A stretch of DNA of 64,000 nt from Rhodobacter sp. (GTDB taxonomy: Bacteria; Pseudomonadota; Alphaproteobacteria; Rhodobacterales; Rhodobacteraceae), in contig PNJK01000013.1 in assembly GCA_013821825.1 (NCBI GenBank), positions 1-64,000 on the forward strand, written 5' to 3'. Within the stretch, counting starts at the first letter, position 1; each line of letters starts with the position of its first letter. This document shows, in pieces, positions 37,051-46,740 of this stretch. The translations under genes were made by a program, and so were the position numbers. Under the pieces are notes generated by a model. The model had not been told where the DNA came from and made no database searches. It worked only from the letters and a program-made list of their open reading frames with translations.

Positions 37051-38142
37051 TCAGCGGTACGGATAGCCCGCCTTGTCCATCGTGTCGGCGTATTTCTTGA
37101 ACGCCTCCACGACCCTGCCCGCGCGCGGCGAGGAGGCGGCGACTTCGTCCCAGAAGACTTTGGAATCGGCGATGACGGTCGCCCATTCCTCGTCGGGGAT
37201 CGACGTCAGTTCCATCTTGTCACCCTCGACACGCAGCTTGGCCTCGCCGCCCCAATACCAGACGTTGCGGTAGTAGTGCGACTGGTCAATGGTGATCCTG
37301 AACAGTTCCTGCAGATGCGGCGGCACCTTCTCCCAACTGGCGGTGTTGGCGAAATAGCTGCCGAACCAGGCGCCGGTGATGGAGTTCGTCAGCGCGTATT
37401 TGGCGACATCTGCCCAGCCCACCTCATAGGCTTCGGTAAAGCCGCACCAGGCCACGCCGTCGATCTCGCCGGTCTGCATCGCGACCTCGACGTTGTCCCA
37501 CGGGATCGTCACCGGGATCAGGCCGTACTTCGAAAGGAACTTGCCCGCCGTCGGCACGCCGAAGACGCGCAGGCCGTTCATGTCGGCAAGGCTGCGGATC
37601 GGCTTGTCCACCGTGAAGATGTGCAAGGGGTCCCAGGCCCCGGTCGAGAGCCAGGTCACACCCTCGACCTCGGCATAGGCCTCTTCCCAGATTTCCTTCA
37701 GCCCGTAGTAGCGGAACAGCGCCGGCACATCGAGGCTGAAGCGGGTGGCAAAGGGGAAGTAGCCGCCGAAGACCGAGATGTCGACCGGCGAGGCCATCGT
37801 CGCCTCATCCGACTGCACGGCATCGAGCGTGCCGTTCTGCAGCGCGCGGAAGAGGTCGGCCGTGGGGACCAGTTGGTCGGCATAGTAAAGCTCGATCTCC
37901 ATCTGGCCATTGGCGGCGGCGTTGAAGGCGTCGATCTGCGGCTTGATCACATGGGCACCAAGGGGCGCGCCGGAATAGGTCTGCAACCGCCACTTGATCG
38001 GCGCGGTTTGGGCGTTGACGTAAGGGGCGGCCAGCGTGGCGCCCGCGACGGCGCCTGCCCCGACGACGGACTGGCGCAGGAAGTTTCGCCGCGTGGCGAG
38101 GATCGCCTCGGACGGGCTTTGCGGTTTCTTCGGATCGGTCAT
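37051..38142 (-). CDS. dctP: TRAP transporter substrate-binding protein (DctP)
   Basis: 363 residues. Tat signal RRNFLRQSVVGAGAVAGATL with cleavage near VNAQ. Periplasmic binding protein of a tripartite ATP-independent transporter. The body has the DctP fold features KWRLQTYSGAPLG, LRVFGVPTAGKFLSKYG and GEIDGVAWCGFTEAYEVGW. Typical ligands are organic acids; the neighbours suggest a sugar acid or polyol, but the ligand cannot be read from sequence. Last gene of deoR-dctQ-dctM-dctP. Confidence 0.9.
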   Translation of the reverse strand: MTDPKKPQSPSEAILATRRNFLRQSVVGAGAVAGATLAAPYVNAQTAPIKWRLQTYSGAPLGAHVIKPQIDAFNAAANGQMEIELYYADQLVPTADLFRALQNGTLDAVQSDEATMASPVDISVFGGYFPFATRFSLDVPALFRYYGLKEIWEEAYAEVEGVTWLSTGAWDPLHIFTVDKPIRSLADMNGLRVFGVPTAGKFLSKYGLIPVTIPWDNVEVAMQTGEIDGVAWCGFTEAYEVGWADVAKYALTNSITGAWFGSYFANTASWEKVPPHLQELFRITIDQSHYYRNVWYWGGEAKLRVEGDKMELTSIPDEEWATVIADSKVFWDEVAASSPRAGRVVEAFKKYADTMDKAGYPYR

Positions 38143-38192
38143 GTGCGTCTCTCCTGTTGTTATGGGTCTTGCGGGCCCGAGGTGGTTGCAGT

Positions 38193-39530
38193 TCAGCCTT
38201 TCACGTTGATCTGCTCGGGCAGCCAGAGCGCGATCTGGGGGAAGATCATCAGAAGGATGATCGTCAGAACCATCATCGCGGCAAAGGGCCAGATCGAACG
38301 GTAGATGTCGCCCAGAGAAATCTCCTTCGGTGCAAGCGAGCGCATCAAGAAGAGGTTATAGCCGAAGGGCGGGGTGATGTAGGCGATCTGGCAGGTGATC
38401 GTGTAAAGCACCCCATACCAGATCAGCTGGTTGTCAAAGCCAAGGTCAAGGCTGGCGACCAGCGGGATATAGAGCGGCGCCACGATGACCAGCATCGCGG
38501 TGTCATCGAGGAACATGCCCAGGATCAGGAAGCTGAGCTGCATCATGATGATGATCATCCAGGGGCTCAGTTCCCACTGGGTGAGGAACAGGCTCTCGAT
38601 CGCCTTGACCGCGCCCAACCCATCAAACACCGCGCCAAAGGCCAGTGCGGCCAGGATCAGCCACATGAACATGGATGACACCGCCAGCGTCTTCATCGAG
38701 GTTTCGCGGATCAGACGCCACGAGAAGCGCCCCTTCAGCGCCGCCGCCAGCGTGGCCGAGGTCGCACCTACGGCGGAACTTTCCACAAGGCTCGTGTAGC
38801 CGAAGACGAAAAGCCCGGTCATGAAGAAGAAGATCAGGAAGGGAATGATCCCGGCGCGGGCCAGTGCCAGCTTTTCGGCGAAGGGCATGTTCAGCTCTTC
38901 GGCCGGCACGGGCGGGGCAAGCTTGGGGTTCAGCTTGGCGCGGATGACGATGTAGACGATGAACAGGCCCGCCATCAAAAGCCCCGGGATCAGGCCCGCG
39001 AACCACAGTTTCGACACCGGCTGCCGCGCGATCATGCCGTAAAGCACCAGGACGACCGAGGGCGGGATCAGGATGCCCAGCGACGATCCGCCCTGCACCA
39101 CGCCCGAGATCAGCACCTTGTCATAGCCGCGCCGCAGCATCTCGGGCAGGGCGATCGTGGCACCAATCGCCATGCCCGCCACCGACAGTCCGTTCATCGC
39201 CGAGATGATGACCATGACCAGGATGGTCCCTACGGCAAGCCCGCCGGGAATGCGCCCGACCCAGACATGCATCATCTTGTAGAGGTCTTCGGCAATCCCG
39301 CTCTCGGCCAGGATATAGCCCATGTAGATGAACATGGGCAGCGTCAGCATGGCGTACCAGTTGAACAGCTTGAAGACCTGGTTGTAGGGCAGCTCGATCG
39401 CCCCGTTGCCGTAGAGGAGCAGCGCCGCTCCCGCCGCGACAAAGCCGATGGCCGCAAACACCCGCTGGCCGGTCACCAGCAGAAGCGCCATCGAGGCGAA
39501 CATCAGAAGCGCAATCAATTCGTAGGACAT
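38193..39530 (-). CDS. dctM: TRAP transporter large permease (DctM)
   Basis: 445 residues, about twelve membrane helices. The 12-TM subunit that moves substrate with Na+ or H+. Motifs: GLSVAGMAIGATIALPEML, SLGILIPPSVVLVLYGM, and the C-terminal YITPPFGYNLFLM. Its ATG abuts the dctQ stop codon. Confidence 0.95.
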   Translation of the reverse strand: MSYELIALLMFASMALLLVTGQRVFAAIGFVAAGAALLLYGNGAIELPYNQVFKLFNWYAMLTLPMFIYMGYILAESGIAEDLYKMMHVWVGRIPGGLAVGTILVMVIISAMNGLSVAGMAIGATIALPEMLRRGYDKVLISGVVQGGSSLGILIPPSVVLVLYGMIARQPVSKLWFAGLIPGLLMAGLFIVYIVIRAKLNPKLAPPVPAEELNMPFAEKLALARAGIIPFLIFFFMTGLFVFGYTSLVESSAVGATSATLAAALKGRFSWRLIRETSMKTLAVSSMFMWLILAALAFGAVFDGLGAVKAIESLFLTQWELSPWMIIIMMQLSFLILGMFLDDTAMLVIVAPLYIPLVASLDLGFDNQLIWYGVLYTITCQIAYITPPFGYNLFLMRSLAPKEISLGDIYRSIWPFAAMMVLTIILLMIFPQIALWLPEQINVKG

Positions 39531-40040
39531 CTAGAGGCGCTCCCCGCGCAGGGTGGCAATGTGTTTGAAAACCAGCGCGAAGGCTTGCATCAGCATCAGG
39601 ACAAGACTGACGGTCAAAAGCGCCTTGATCGGGATGACCGATGGGTTCCACATTGAAAAACGCCGCTCGCCCGTGTCGATGGCGTATTGCAGGCTGGAGA
39701 TGCTGCCGACCAGCATCACCCCAAGATAGAAGATCAGGCAGACGACCGTCACAAGGTCTAGCTTGGCCCTGCCCCTGTCGGACAGGTTGGCATACCAAAG
39801 GTCCATCCGGACATGTTCGTTGTTCTTCAAGGTAATGGGCCCGCCCATGAAGTAATAGGCGACGAGCGTGAACTGGGTGAATTCGATGGCCCAATGGATC
39901 GGGATGTTCAGCACGTTGCGGGTGACGGCATCCAGAAGCAGCGTCGCGCCCATCAGAAAGATCAGCGAGGCGGCGAAATAGCCGACAAGATCGGACACCT
40001 TGTCGGTCAACCGGACATAGGTCTTGATCAGCTGAGGCAT
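39531..40040 (-). CDS. dctQ: TRAP transporter small permease (DctQ)
   Basis: 169 residues from ATG 40040 (GGGGGG upstream). Four membrane helices typical of the family; RNVLNIPIHWAIEFTQF and GGPITLKNNEHVRMDLWY are the signature region. Starts 22 bp after the regulator's stop. Confidence 0.93.
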   Translation of the reverse strand: MPQLIKTYVRLTDKVSDLVGYFAASLIFLMGATLLLDAVTRNVLNIPIHWAIEFTQFTLVAYYFMGGPITLKNNEHVRMDLWYANLSDRGRAKLDLVTVVCLIFYLGVMLVGSISSLQYAIDTGERRFSMWNPSVIPIKALLTVSLVLMLMQAFALVFKHIATLRGERL

Positions 40041-40062
40041 GGTCCCCCCGCCGGCTTTCGAA

Positions 40063-40815
40063 TCAGGTCCACAGATCCACTCCCTTTTCCGCCAGCGCAT
40101 CCTTGTGCGCCCTTTTCAGTTGCCCATCGCTGACGATTAGATCGATGTCCCCGGTGGCGCAGACCGCGTAAGCCGCCTGCCGCCCGAACTTGCTGGCATC
40201 CGCCAGCACGGTCACGCTGCGGGCGTTGCGGATCATGGCACGGGCAATCTGCGCCTCATCGAGGCTGGCATCCATCGCGCCGATCGCGGGATCAATTGCT
40301 GCGATGGTCAGGATCGCCCGGTCGGCGCGGAAGGTCTGCACCTGCTCGATCACCGAGCTGCCGGTGGTCTGGGCGTTGTCGGCGCCATAACGCCCGCCCA
40401 GGAGGTGGATTACGGCATCGGACCGGCCCAGACGCTCGGCCAGCCGGCAGGAATTGGTGATGATCGTCAGGCCGGGAATGGTGGCAAGGGTGTCGGCCGC
40501 GGCAAGGGTGGTCGACCCGGTGTCGATGAACAGCGTCTCGCCGGGGGCGACGGCACGGCCAAGGCTGCGGCCGATCCGGGCCTTGGCTTCGGCGGCGGTG
40601 CCCTGACGCTCGCCGTGGCTGGGTTCGGCAATCAGGAAGGGCCGGCGCGCGCCGCCATGCACCTTCTGCACCCGGCCGCGTTCGGCCAGCGTTCCCAGAT
40701 CGCGGCGGATCGTCTCGGACGAAACGTCGAAGCGTGCTGCAAGCATATCGACCGACACTTCCCCTTCGCGCCGGATGATCGCCTCGATCTGAGGCTGTCG
40801 TTCGTGCGGCTTCAT
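40063..40815 (-). CDS. DeoR/GlpR family transcriptional regulator
   Basis: 250 residues from ATG 40815 (GGGGAAG upstream). N-terminal HTH: RQPQIEAIIRREGEVSVDML and SSETIRRDLGTLAERGRVQKVHGGA (in part), the DeoR signature. The sensor domain has FIDTGSTTLAAA and the conserved TGGR-like LLGGRYG, usually responding to a sugar phosphate. It heads the TRAP operon and diverges from the glycerol-type operon (150 bp between starts), so it likely controls both. Confidence 0.9.
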   Translation of the reverse strand: MKPHERQPQIEAIIRREGEVSVDMLAARFDVSSETIRRDLGTLAERGRVQKVHGGARRPFLIAEPSHGERQGTAAEAKARIGRSLGRAVAPGETLFIDTGSTTLAAADTLATIPGLTIITNSCRLAERLGRSDAVIHLLGGRYGADNAQTTGSSVIEQVQTFRADRAILTIAAIDPAIGAMDASLDEAQIARAMIRNARSVTVLADASKFGRQAAYAVCATGDIDLIVSDGQLKRAHKDALAEKGVDLWT

Positions 40816-40965
40816 GATCTTCCCCAGCACAGCCGACCGTGCAAGTCGTCTTAGGTCAACTGTTTTTTTGACCAGACGGTGAAAATGCGTCACCGTCGTC
40901 TTGGCGGTCAGCTTGACAGGAATGCCCGAATAGTCAATTCATGATGAAAACCACGGGGTTTGTGG

Positions 40966-42372
40966 ATGATCGACAGCGCTGGCCCCACGGAACCTGCCCC
41001 TCGCTTTGACGTCGCGGTCATCGGGGCCGGCGTGGTGGGCGCGGCCTTGGCGCGCGCCTTCACTTTGGCCGGTGCCCGAGTCGTTGTGCTGGAAAAAGCG
41101 GCGGATGTGCTGGATGGGGCGTCCAAGGGCAATTCTGCGATCCTGCACACCGGCTTTGACGCACCCGAAGCGTCGCTGGAACTGGCCTGCATCCGCGAGG
41201 GCTATGCGCTTTACCTCCAGATTCGTGACCGTCTGGGCCTGCCGCTGATCCGCTCTGGCGCGATGGTGCTGGCATGGTCCGAGGCGGAAGAGGCCGAACT
41301 CCCCACGCTGATGGCGCAGGCGGTGGCGAATGGCGTCACGGATGTCGAGCCGGTTACGGCGGCCAAGGCGCTGGCGCTGGAGCCGCGGCTTTCGCCGCGC
41401 GTCATGGGCGGGTTTCGCGTGCCGGGCGAGCATCTGATCGACCCATGGTCCGCAGCGCATGGCTATCTTCTGCAAGCGCTGGAAAACGGCGCGGTGCTGA
41501 TGCGACGGGCCGAGGTTCTGGCGGGGCGACGGTCGGCGGGGGACTGGCATCTGGCCACCACATCGGGCGCGGTGCAGGCCGGGCTCGTCATCAATGCCGC
41601 CGGCCTTTGGGGCGACGAGGTGGACCGCCGCGTGACCGGTGAAAGCTGGTTCGAAATCAGGCCGCGAAAGGGCCAGTTCGTCGTCTATGACAAGACCGCT
41701 GCTGCCCTGCTTGGCCATATCCTGCTGCCAGTTCCGACGAAGCTGACCAAGGGGATCGTCGTCTGCCGCACCGCCTTTGGCAACCTTTTGGTCGGGCCTA
41801 CGGCAGAGGAGCAGGACGACCGTGAACACGCCACGCTCGATCGCCCCACCCTGCAGGCCTTGATGCGCCGAGGCGAGGAGATCCTGCCCGCTCTGGCGGG
41901 ACATGAGGTGACGGCGGTCTATGCGGGACTGCGCCCGGCCACCGAGGAAAAGGAATACCGCATCCGCACCGATCTGGCCGAGGATTACATCTGCGTTGGC
42001 GGCATCCGGTCCACCGGCCTGTCGGCAGCGCTGGGGATTGCGGCGCATGTGCTGCGGCTGGCTGATCGCAACTACGCGGCTCTGGCGGACCCGGTCTGGC
42101 CGCTGATGCCATCGCTGACCGACACGGCCCCGCGTGATTGGCAAAAACCGGGTCATGGCGGCATCGTCTGTCACTGTGAACTGGTAACAAGGCGCGAGAT
42201 CGAGGCGGCACTGACCGGCCCTCTGGCGGCGGGCAGCATGGGGGGCCTGAAGCGGCGGACGCGGGTGACGATGGGGCGCTGTCAGGGGTTCTACTGTTCC
42301 GCCGGACTGGCGCGGATCACCGAAGGGCGTCTGGCGCAACCGATGCTGGGGACCGGCGATGGCGCAGACTGA
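40966..42372 (+). CDS. FAD oxidoreductase with C-terminal BFD-like [2Fe-2S] domain (glycerol-3-phosphate dehydrogenase-like)
   Basis: 468 residues. N-terminal FAD site DVAVIGAGVVGAALARAF; DAO fold with KGNSAILHTGFD and RKGQFVVYD. C-terminal domain carries IVCHCELVTRREIEAAL and GRCQGFYC, the four-cysteine cluster of BFD-like domains. This matches GlpA/GlpO-type enzymes in operons with a second FAD protein and an FGGY kinase, oxidising glycerol 3-phosphate or a related polyol phosphate. The next gene overlaps by 14 bp. Confidence 0.8.
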   Translation: MIDSAGPTEPAPRFDVAVIGAGVVGAALARAFTLAGARVVVLEKAADVLDGASKGNSAILHTGFDAPEASLELACIREGYALYLQIRDRLGLPLIRSGAMVLAWSEAEEAELPTLMAQAVANGVTDVEPVTAAKALALEPRLSPRVMGGFRVPGEHLIDPWSAAHGYLLQALENGAVLMRRAEVLAGRRSAGDWHLATTSGAVQAGLVINAAGLWGDEVDRRVTGESWFEIRPRKGQFVVYDKTAAALLGHILLPVPTKLTKGIVVCRTAFGNLLVGPTAEEQDDREHATLDRPTLQALMRRGEEILPALAGHEVTAVYAGLRPATEEKEYRIRTDLAEDYICVGGIRSTGLSAALGIAAHVLRLADRNYAALADPVWPLMPSLTDTAPRDWQKPGHGGIVCHCELVTRREIEAALTGPLAAGSMGGLKRRTRVTMGRCQGFYCSAGLARITEGRLAQPMLGTGDGAD

Positions 42373-43579
42373 GGTCCTCGTTATCGGCGCTGGTCCGGCG
42401 GGCCTCTCGGCCGCCACGGAACTGGCGCGGCTGGGGGTGCAGGTCACCGTCCTTGACCGCGAGGCCGAGGCGGGTGGCATCCCCCGTCATTGCAACCACT
42501 CGCCCTACGGCCTGCGCGAGTTTCGCCGCCTGATGCGCGGACCTACCTATGCCCGGCGGCTGGTGGCCGAGGCATTGGCGGCGGGGGTATTGATCCGCAC
42601 CGGAACCACGGTCACGGCCCTGCATCCGGGCGGCGCTGTCGATGTGACCGGCGCAGACGGCCTGGAAACGCTGACCGCCCGCGCCGTCCTTCTGGCAACC
42701 GGCGTCCGTGAGACCAGTCGGGCAGCACGTCTGATCGGCGGCGAAAAGCCGGGGGGCATCCTGTCCACCGGCGCGCTGCAAGGGATTGTCCACCTGAACG
42801 GTCAGCGCCCCTTTCTGCGGCCTGTCATTCTGGGGACGGAACTGGTCGCTTTCTCGGCGCTGCTGACCTGCCGCCATGCCGGAATCACCCCGGTCGCTAT
42901 GATCGAACCCGCCGGCCGCATCACCGCCCACAGCCCGGCGATCTGGCTGGCTCGCGTGCTGCGGGTGCCGGTCCTGACCGGCACCACAATCGCCGAAATC
43001 CACGGACGAACCCGGGTCGAGGGCGTGCAACTGCTCAGTCGCGGCGACAGACGCGAGGTCGTGACGGACGGCGTCATCGTTTCGGGCGGATTCCGGCCCG
43101 AGGCAAGCCTTCTGCGCGCCAGCCATCTGGAGGTGGACGCGGGCAGTGGCGGTCCCGTTATCGACGTCTGGGGCAGGCTTTCCGATCCCGCCTATTTCGC
43201 CGCCGGAAACCTGCTGCGCCCGGTGGAGACCGCTGGCTGGTGCTGGGCCGAGGGCCGCCGCATTGCCCGTGCAATCCACGCCGCTTTGCAGGGGCGTCTG
43301 CCGGAACCGGGGGGGGCGCGGCTGCGGGTCGCGTCTGACGCCGTCAGGCTGGCTTTGCCTCAGGTCCTGCCGCTGACCACGAAGAAGGACAACGGTGCAG
43401 CCGACAAGCTCCAACTGCGCCTGGCCCGCCCCGCCAAAGGCCGGTTGCGGCTGATGCAGGACGGGCTCTGTCTTCTGGATCGCCGGATCGACAGCCTGCC
43501 GGAACGGCGGATCACCCTGCCCCTGCCCAGCCCCCGCACCACATCCGAAATCACCGTCACGCTGGAGGACCCAAGGTGA
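42359..43579 (+). CDS. NAD(P)/FAD-dependent oxidoreductase (HcnB-like)
   Basis: 406 residues. Two-dinucleotide fold: VLVIGAGPAGLSAATELARLG for FAD, GGIPRHCNHSPYGLREF, and LATGVRETSRAARLIGGEKP in the second site. Commonly the partner subunit that carries electrons from the GlpA-like enzyme. Overlaps the genes on both sides (14 bp upstream, GTGA downstream), so the trio is translated together. Confidence 0.82.
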   Translation: MAQTEVLVIGAGPAGLSAATELARLGVQVTVLDREAEAGGIPRHCNHSPYGLREFRRLMRGPTYARRLVAEALAAGVLIRTGTTVTALHPGGAVDVTGADGLETLTARAVLLATGVRETSRAARLIGGEKPGGILSTGALQGIVHLNGQRPFLRPVILGTELVAFSALLTCRHAGITPVAMIEPAGRITAHSPAIWLARVLRVPVLTGTTIAEIHGRTRVEGVQLLSRGDRREVVTDGVIVSGGFRPEASLLRASHLEVDAGSGGPVIDVWGRLSDPAYFAAGNLLRPVETAGWCWAEGRRIARAIHAALQGRLPEPGGARLRVASDAVRLALPQVLPLTTKKDNGAADKLQLRLARPAKGRLRLMQDGLCLLDRRIDSLPERRITLPLPSPRTTSEITVTLEDPR

Positions 43580-44988
43580 GGATCGTCGCAATCGATCAGG
43601 GCACCACCAGCACCCGCGCGCTGGCGCTTGGGGCGGATGGCCGGCTGCAACCGATCCTCTCTCTGCCCCATGCCCAGACCACCCCTGCCCCCGGCCATGT
43701 GGAACAGGATGCAGAAGAGCTTCTTGGCAATGTCCTGCACAGTCTTCAGGCCTCGGGCGCCGACGTCGTGGGCCTGTCCAATCAGGGCGAAAGCTGCCTT
43801 GCTTGGGATGCCCGCGATGGCCGCCCGCTTGGGCCGGTCATCTCGTGGCAGGATGACCGCACGGCCGGTGTGACCGCGCATCTGGCGCTGGACGGCGCGG
43901 GGCCGATGGTGATGGCCCGGGCCGGGCTGCCGCTGGACCCCTATTTCTCGGCCTCCAAGCTGGGCTGGATGGTGCGGGAACTGCCCGAGGTGGCCAAGGC
44001 CGCGCAAGCGGGGCATCTGCGTCTTGGCACGACGGACGCCTTCTTCCGCGACCGGCTGACCGGGCGGTTCCAGACCGATGTCGCCACCGCCTCGCGCACC
44101 TCGCTGATGAACCTTGCGACCGGGGAGTGGGACGCGGACCTTTGCCACCTTTTCGGCGTGCCGATGAAGGCGCTGCCGCTGATCGGCCCGACCTCGGGCG
44201 ATCTGGGCGCGCTGCCCGGGGGCGCGCGGCTGGCGGCATCCATCGTCGATCAGCAGGCGGCGCTCTACGGTCACGGCTGCCGCCGGCCCGGCGAGACGAA
44301 GGTGACCTTCGGCACCGGGGCTTTCGCGCAATGCGTGACGGGTGGGCTGGTCGCGCCCGCGGCGTCTGGCGTGCTGCCGACGGTCGCCTGGCAGGCCGAG
44401 GGCGGGCCGGTCACCTATGCGCTGGACGGGGGCGTCTATGCCGCTGCTTCGGCGGTGAACTGGGCGCGGCAACTGGGGCTTTTCGACGATTATGCGCAGG
44501 TTTCCGGGTTCGAAGGGGCGGCCATCGACCGGGGGCTGGCCTTCGTGCCGTCCCTTGTCGGCCTCGGTTGCCCGCACTGGAACCGGTCCGCGCGCGGTGC
44601 CTGGCTGGGGCTTGGCCTTGGCGACGGGAAGGCCGACCTGATGCAGGCGCTGCTGGAGGGGATCGCCCTGCGCACGGTCGAGGTGCTGGCAGCGATGGCC
44701 GAGCTGCAACCGGTCAGCGGGAGGGTTTCCATCGACGGGGGCCTGTCGCGGAACCCTTATTTCACCGGCTTTCTGGCCGACACGCTGGGGCGCGAGCTGT
44801 TCCTCTCGGACGAGGCGGAACTGACTGCCGCAGGCCTTGCCCATATGGCCGCAACCGTGGCAGGCGTTCCGCTGCCCGAGACGCGCCCCGGCCGGGTCCT
44901 CACCGCAAGACAGGGGGCGGGTGCCAACCGTCTGGCCCGCTTTGCCGCCGCCCGCCGGGCGGTCGAAGGCTACGCCAGCGGGGCCTGA
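43576..44988 (+). CDS. FGGY carbohydrate kinase (glycerol kinase-like)
   Basis: 470 residues from GTG 43576 overlapping the previous stop (GTGA). Family features: IVAIDQGTTSTRALAL (phosphate-1), WQDDRT, GFGTGAF-like TFGTGAFAQCVTGG, and GGLSRNPYF near the C-terminus. It is shorter than classical GlpK (about 500). Phosphorylates glycerol or another short polyol; the context with a GlpA-like dehydrogenase supports glycerol. Confidence 0.85.
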   Translation: MRIVAIDQGTTSTRALALGADGRLQPILSLPHAQTTPAPGHVEQDAEELLGNVLHSLQASGADVVGLSNQGESCLAWDARDGRPLGPVISWQDDRTAGVTAHLALDGAGPMVMARAGLPLDPYFSASKLGWMVRELPEVAKAAQAGHLRLGTTDAFFRDRLTGRFQTDVATASRTSLMNLATGEWDADLCHLFGVPMKALPLIGPTSGDLGALPGGARLAASIVDQQAALYGHGCRRPGETKVTFGTGAFAQCVTGGLVAPAASGVLPTVAWQAEGGPVTYALDGGVYAAASAVNWARQLGLFDDYAQVSGFEGAAIDRGLAFVPSLVGLGCPHWNRSARGAWLGLGLGDGKADLMQALLEGIALRTVEVLAAMAELQPVSGRVSIDGGLSRNPYFTGFLADTLGRELFLSDEAELTAAGLAHMAATVAGVPLPETRPGRVLTARQGAGANRLARFAAARRAVEGYASGA

Positions 44989-44991
44989 TCC

Positions 44992-46650
44992 CTAGCGTCC
45001 GGCCTTCTGCGCCGCCGCGCGGATCGCGCTCAGACTTGCCCGGGGGGTCAGCGCCTCGGCCGAGATCGCCAGTTCAAGGACCGCGCCTGTCGTGGATTGC
45101 ACCGCCCGTTCGAACGCCGCCGGAAAGTCTGCGGTGGCCTCGACCCGTTCGGCATGAAAGCCATGCGACCGGGCAAGCAGGACGAAATCCGGGTTGATCA
45201 TGTCCGTCCCCGACACCCGCGCCGGGTATTCGCGCTCCTGATGGGCGCGGATGGTGCCGTAGATGCCATTGTTCAGGATCAGGATCACCGGCTGCGCGCC
45301 CGCCTGCCTTGCGGTGGCAAGCTCTTGCCCGGTCATCTGGAAATCCCCGTCGCCGGCAAAGCACAGCACCAGCCGGTCGGGATGCGCGACCTTCGCGGCA
45401 ATCGCGGCAGGCACACCATAGCCCATCGCCCCCGATTGCGGCGCAAGCAGGCGCGACTGCCCCCCGTATTGCAGGAACTTGTTCGGCCAGACCGCGAAGT
45501 TCCCGGCCCCGTTGGTAACGATGGCATCCGGCGGCAGCACCTTGCGCAGATGCGCGGTGCAGACCCCCATGTCCACGGGCGAGGGCAACGGGCCAAGCTC
45601 AAGCGAGGCGAGGTAATCCGCCCGCGCCCCGGCCAACCAGTCAGCCCATTGCGCGGTGACGGGCCGCAGGGCCGTGGCAAAGGCGTTCGGCCCGGCTTGA
45701 ATGCCCAGCGCCGGACGATAGATCTTGCCCAGTTCCGCCTCCGATCCGTGAACGTGGATCAGCGTCTGCCCCGGCTGGGGCACGGTCAGCAACGTATAGC
45801 CGTCCGTCGTCATCTCGCCAAAGCGCAGGTTGACGGCAAGGATCACATCCGCCTGAGATATCAACCGCTTGACATGAGGAGGCATGCCGACCCCCGCCTC
45901 GCCCGCATAGACGGGGGAGTGGTTGTCGAACTGGTCCTGATAGCGGAAGGCGGCGACGGTCGGCAGGCCGGACCCCTCGGCAAAGGCCTGCAAGGCGCCG
46001 CGCCCGGCTGCGGTCCAGTTGCAGCCGCCCAGCATCAGCAGCGGCCGCTTCGCCCCGGACAACAAGGCCAGCGCATCGGTCACCGCGACAGCGTCCGGCG
46101 CAGGCTCGGATATCCGCAGGGGCGCGGTCAGGGGCGCGGCACCGGTCAGGGTGACCAGCATGTCTTCGGGCAGGGCCACCACGACGGGGCCGGGGCGACC
46201 GGAAAGTGCCACGGTCCAGGCTCGGGACAGAAGTTCCGGGATACGGTCGACCTGATCGATTTCGACCACCCATTTTGCCATCGTGCCAAAGACCGCCCGG
46301 TAGTCGAGTTCCTGAAACGCCTCGCGCCCGCGCATGTCGGTTGCGACTTGGCCCACGAACAGGATCATGGGCGCGGAATCCTGCATCGCGGTGTGAACGC
46401 CGATGGCCGCATTCGTTGCCCCCGGCCCGCGCGTGACCATGCAGATGCCGGGACTGCCGGTCAGCTTGCCCCAGGCGGCGGCCATGAAGGCGGCACCGCC
46501 CTCGTGGCGACAGAGCACATAGTCCAGCCGCCCCGCGCTGTCATGCAGCGCGTCCAGCACCGCCAGATAGCTTTCACCCGGCACTCCAAAGGCTTTGGTT
46601 GCACCAAGACCAATCAGGCTTTGCACCAGAAGTTGCCCGCCGTTCCGCAT
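44992..46650 (-). CDS. thiamine-pyrophosphate enzyme (acetolactate synthase-like)
   Basis: 552 residues from ATG 46650. Three-domain TPP fold: the N-terminal catalytic Glu in VLCRHEGGAAFMA, GPGATNAAIGVHTAMQDS, and the C-terminal TPP-binding GDGDFQMTGQELATA...NNGIYGTIR. No regulatory subunit or ilvC is adjacent, so it is more likely a catabolic enzyme (for example sulfoacetaldehyde-, oxalyl- or glyoxylate-type) than IlvB. Convergent with the FGGY kinase, 3 bp apart. Confidence 0.82.
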   Translation of the reverse strand: MRNGGQLLVQSLIGLGATKAFGVPGESYLAVLDALHDSAGRLDYVLCRHEGGAAFMAAAWGKLTGSPGICMVTRGPGATNAAIGVHTAMQDSAPMILFVGQVATDMRGREAFQELDYRAVFGTMAKWVVEIDQVDRIPELLSRAWTVALSGRPGPVVVALPEDMLVTLTGAAPLTAPLRISEPAPDAVAVTDALALLSGAKRPLLMLGGCNWTAAGRGALQAFAEGSGLPTVAAFRYQDQFDNHSPVYAGEAGVGMPPHVKRLISQADVILAVNLRFGEMTTDGYTLLTVPQPGQTLIHVHGSEAELGKIYRPALGIQAGPNAFATALRPVTAQWADWLAGARADYLASLELGPLPSPVDMGVCTAHLRKVLPPDAIVTNGAGNFAVWPNKFLQYGGQSRLLAPQSGAMGYGVPAAIAAKVAHPDRLVLCFAGDGDFQMTGQELATARQAGAQPVILILNNGIYGTIRAHQEREYPARVSGTDMINPDFVLLARSHGFHAERVEATADFPAAFERAVQSTTGAVLELAISAEALTPRASLSAIRAAAQKAGR

Positions 46651-46740
46651 GCCGCCCGCCCCTTCTGCTGTCCCGTTTCCGGCAATCTGCAACGCTTCGC
46701 CGGAAACCGGAAGGGCCGGGCCAACATTTCCCGGCCAGAC

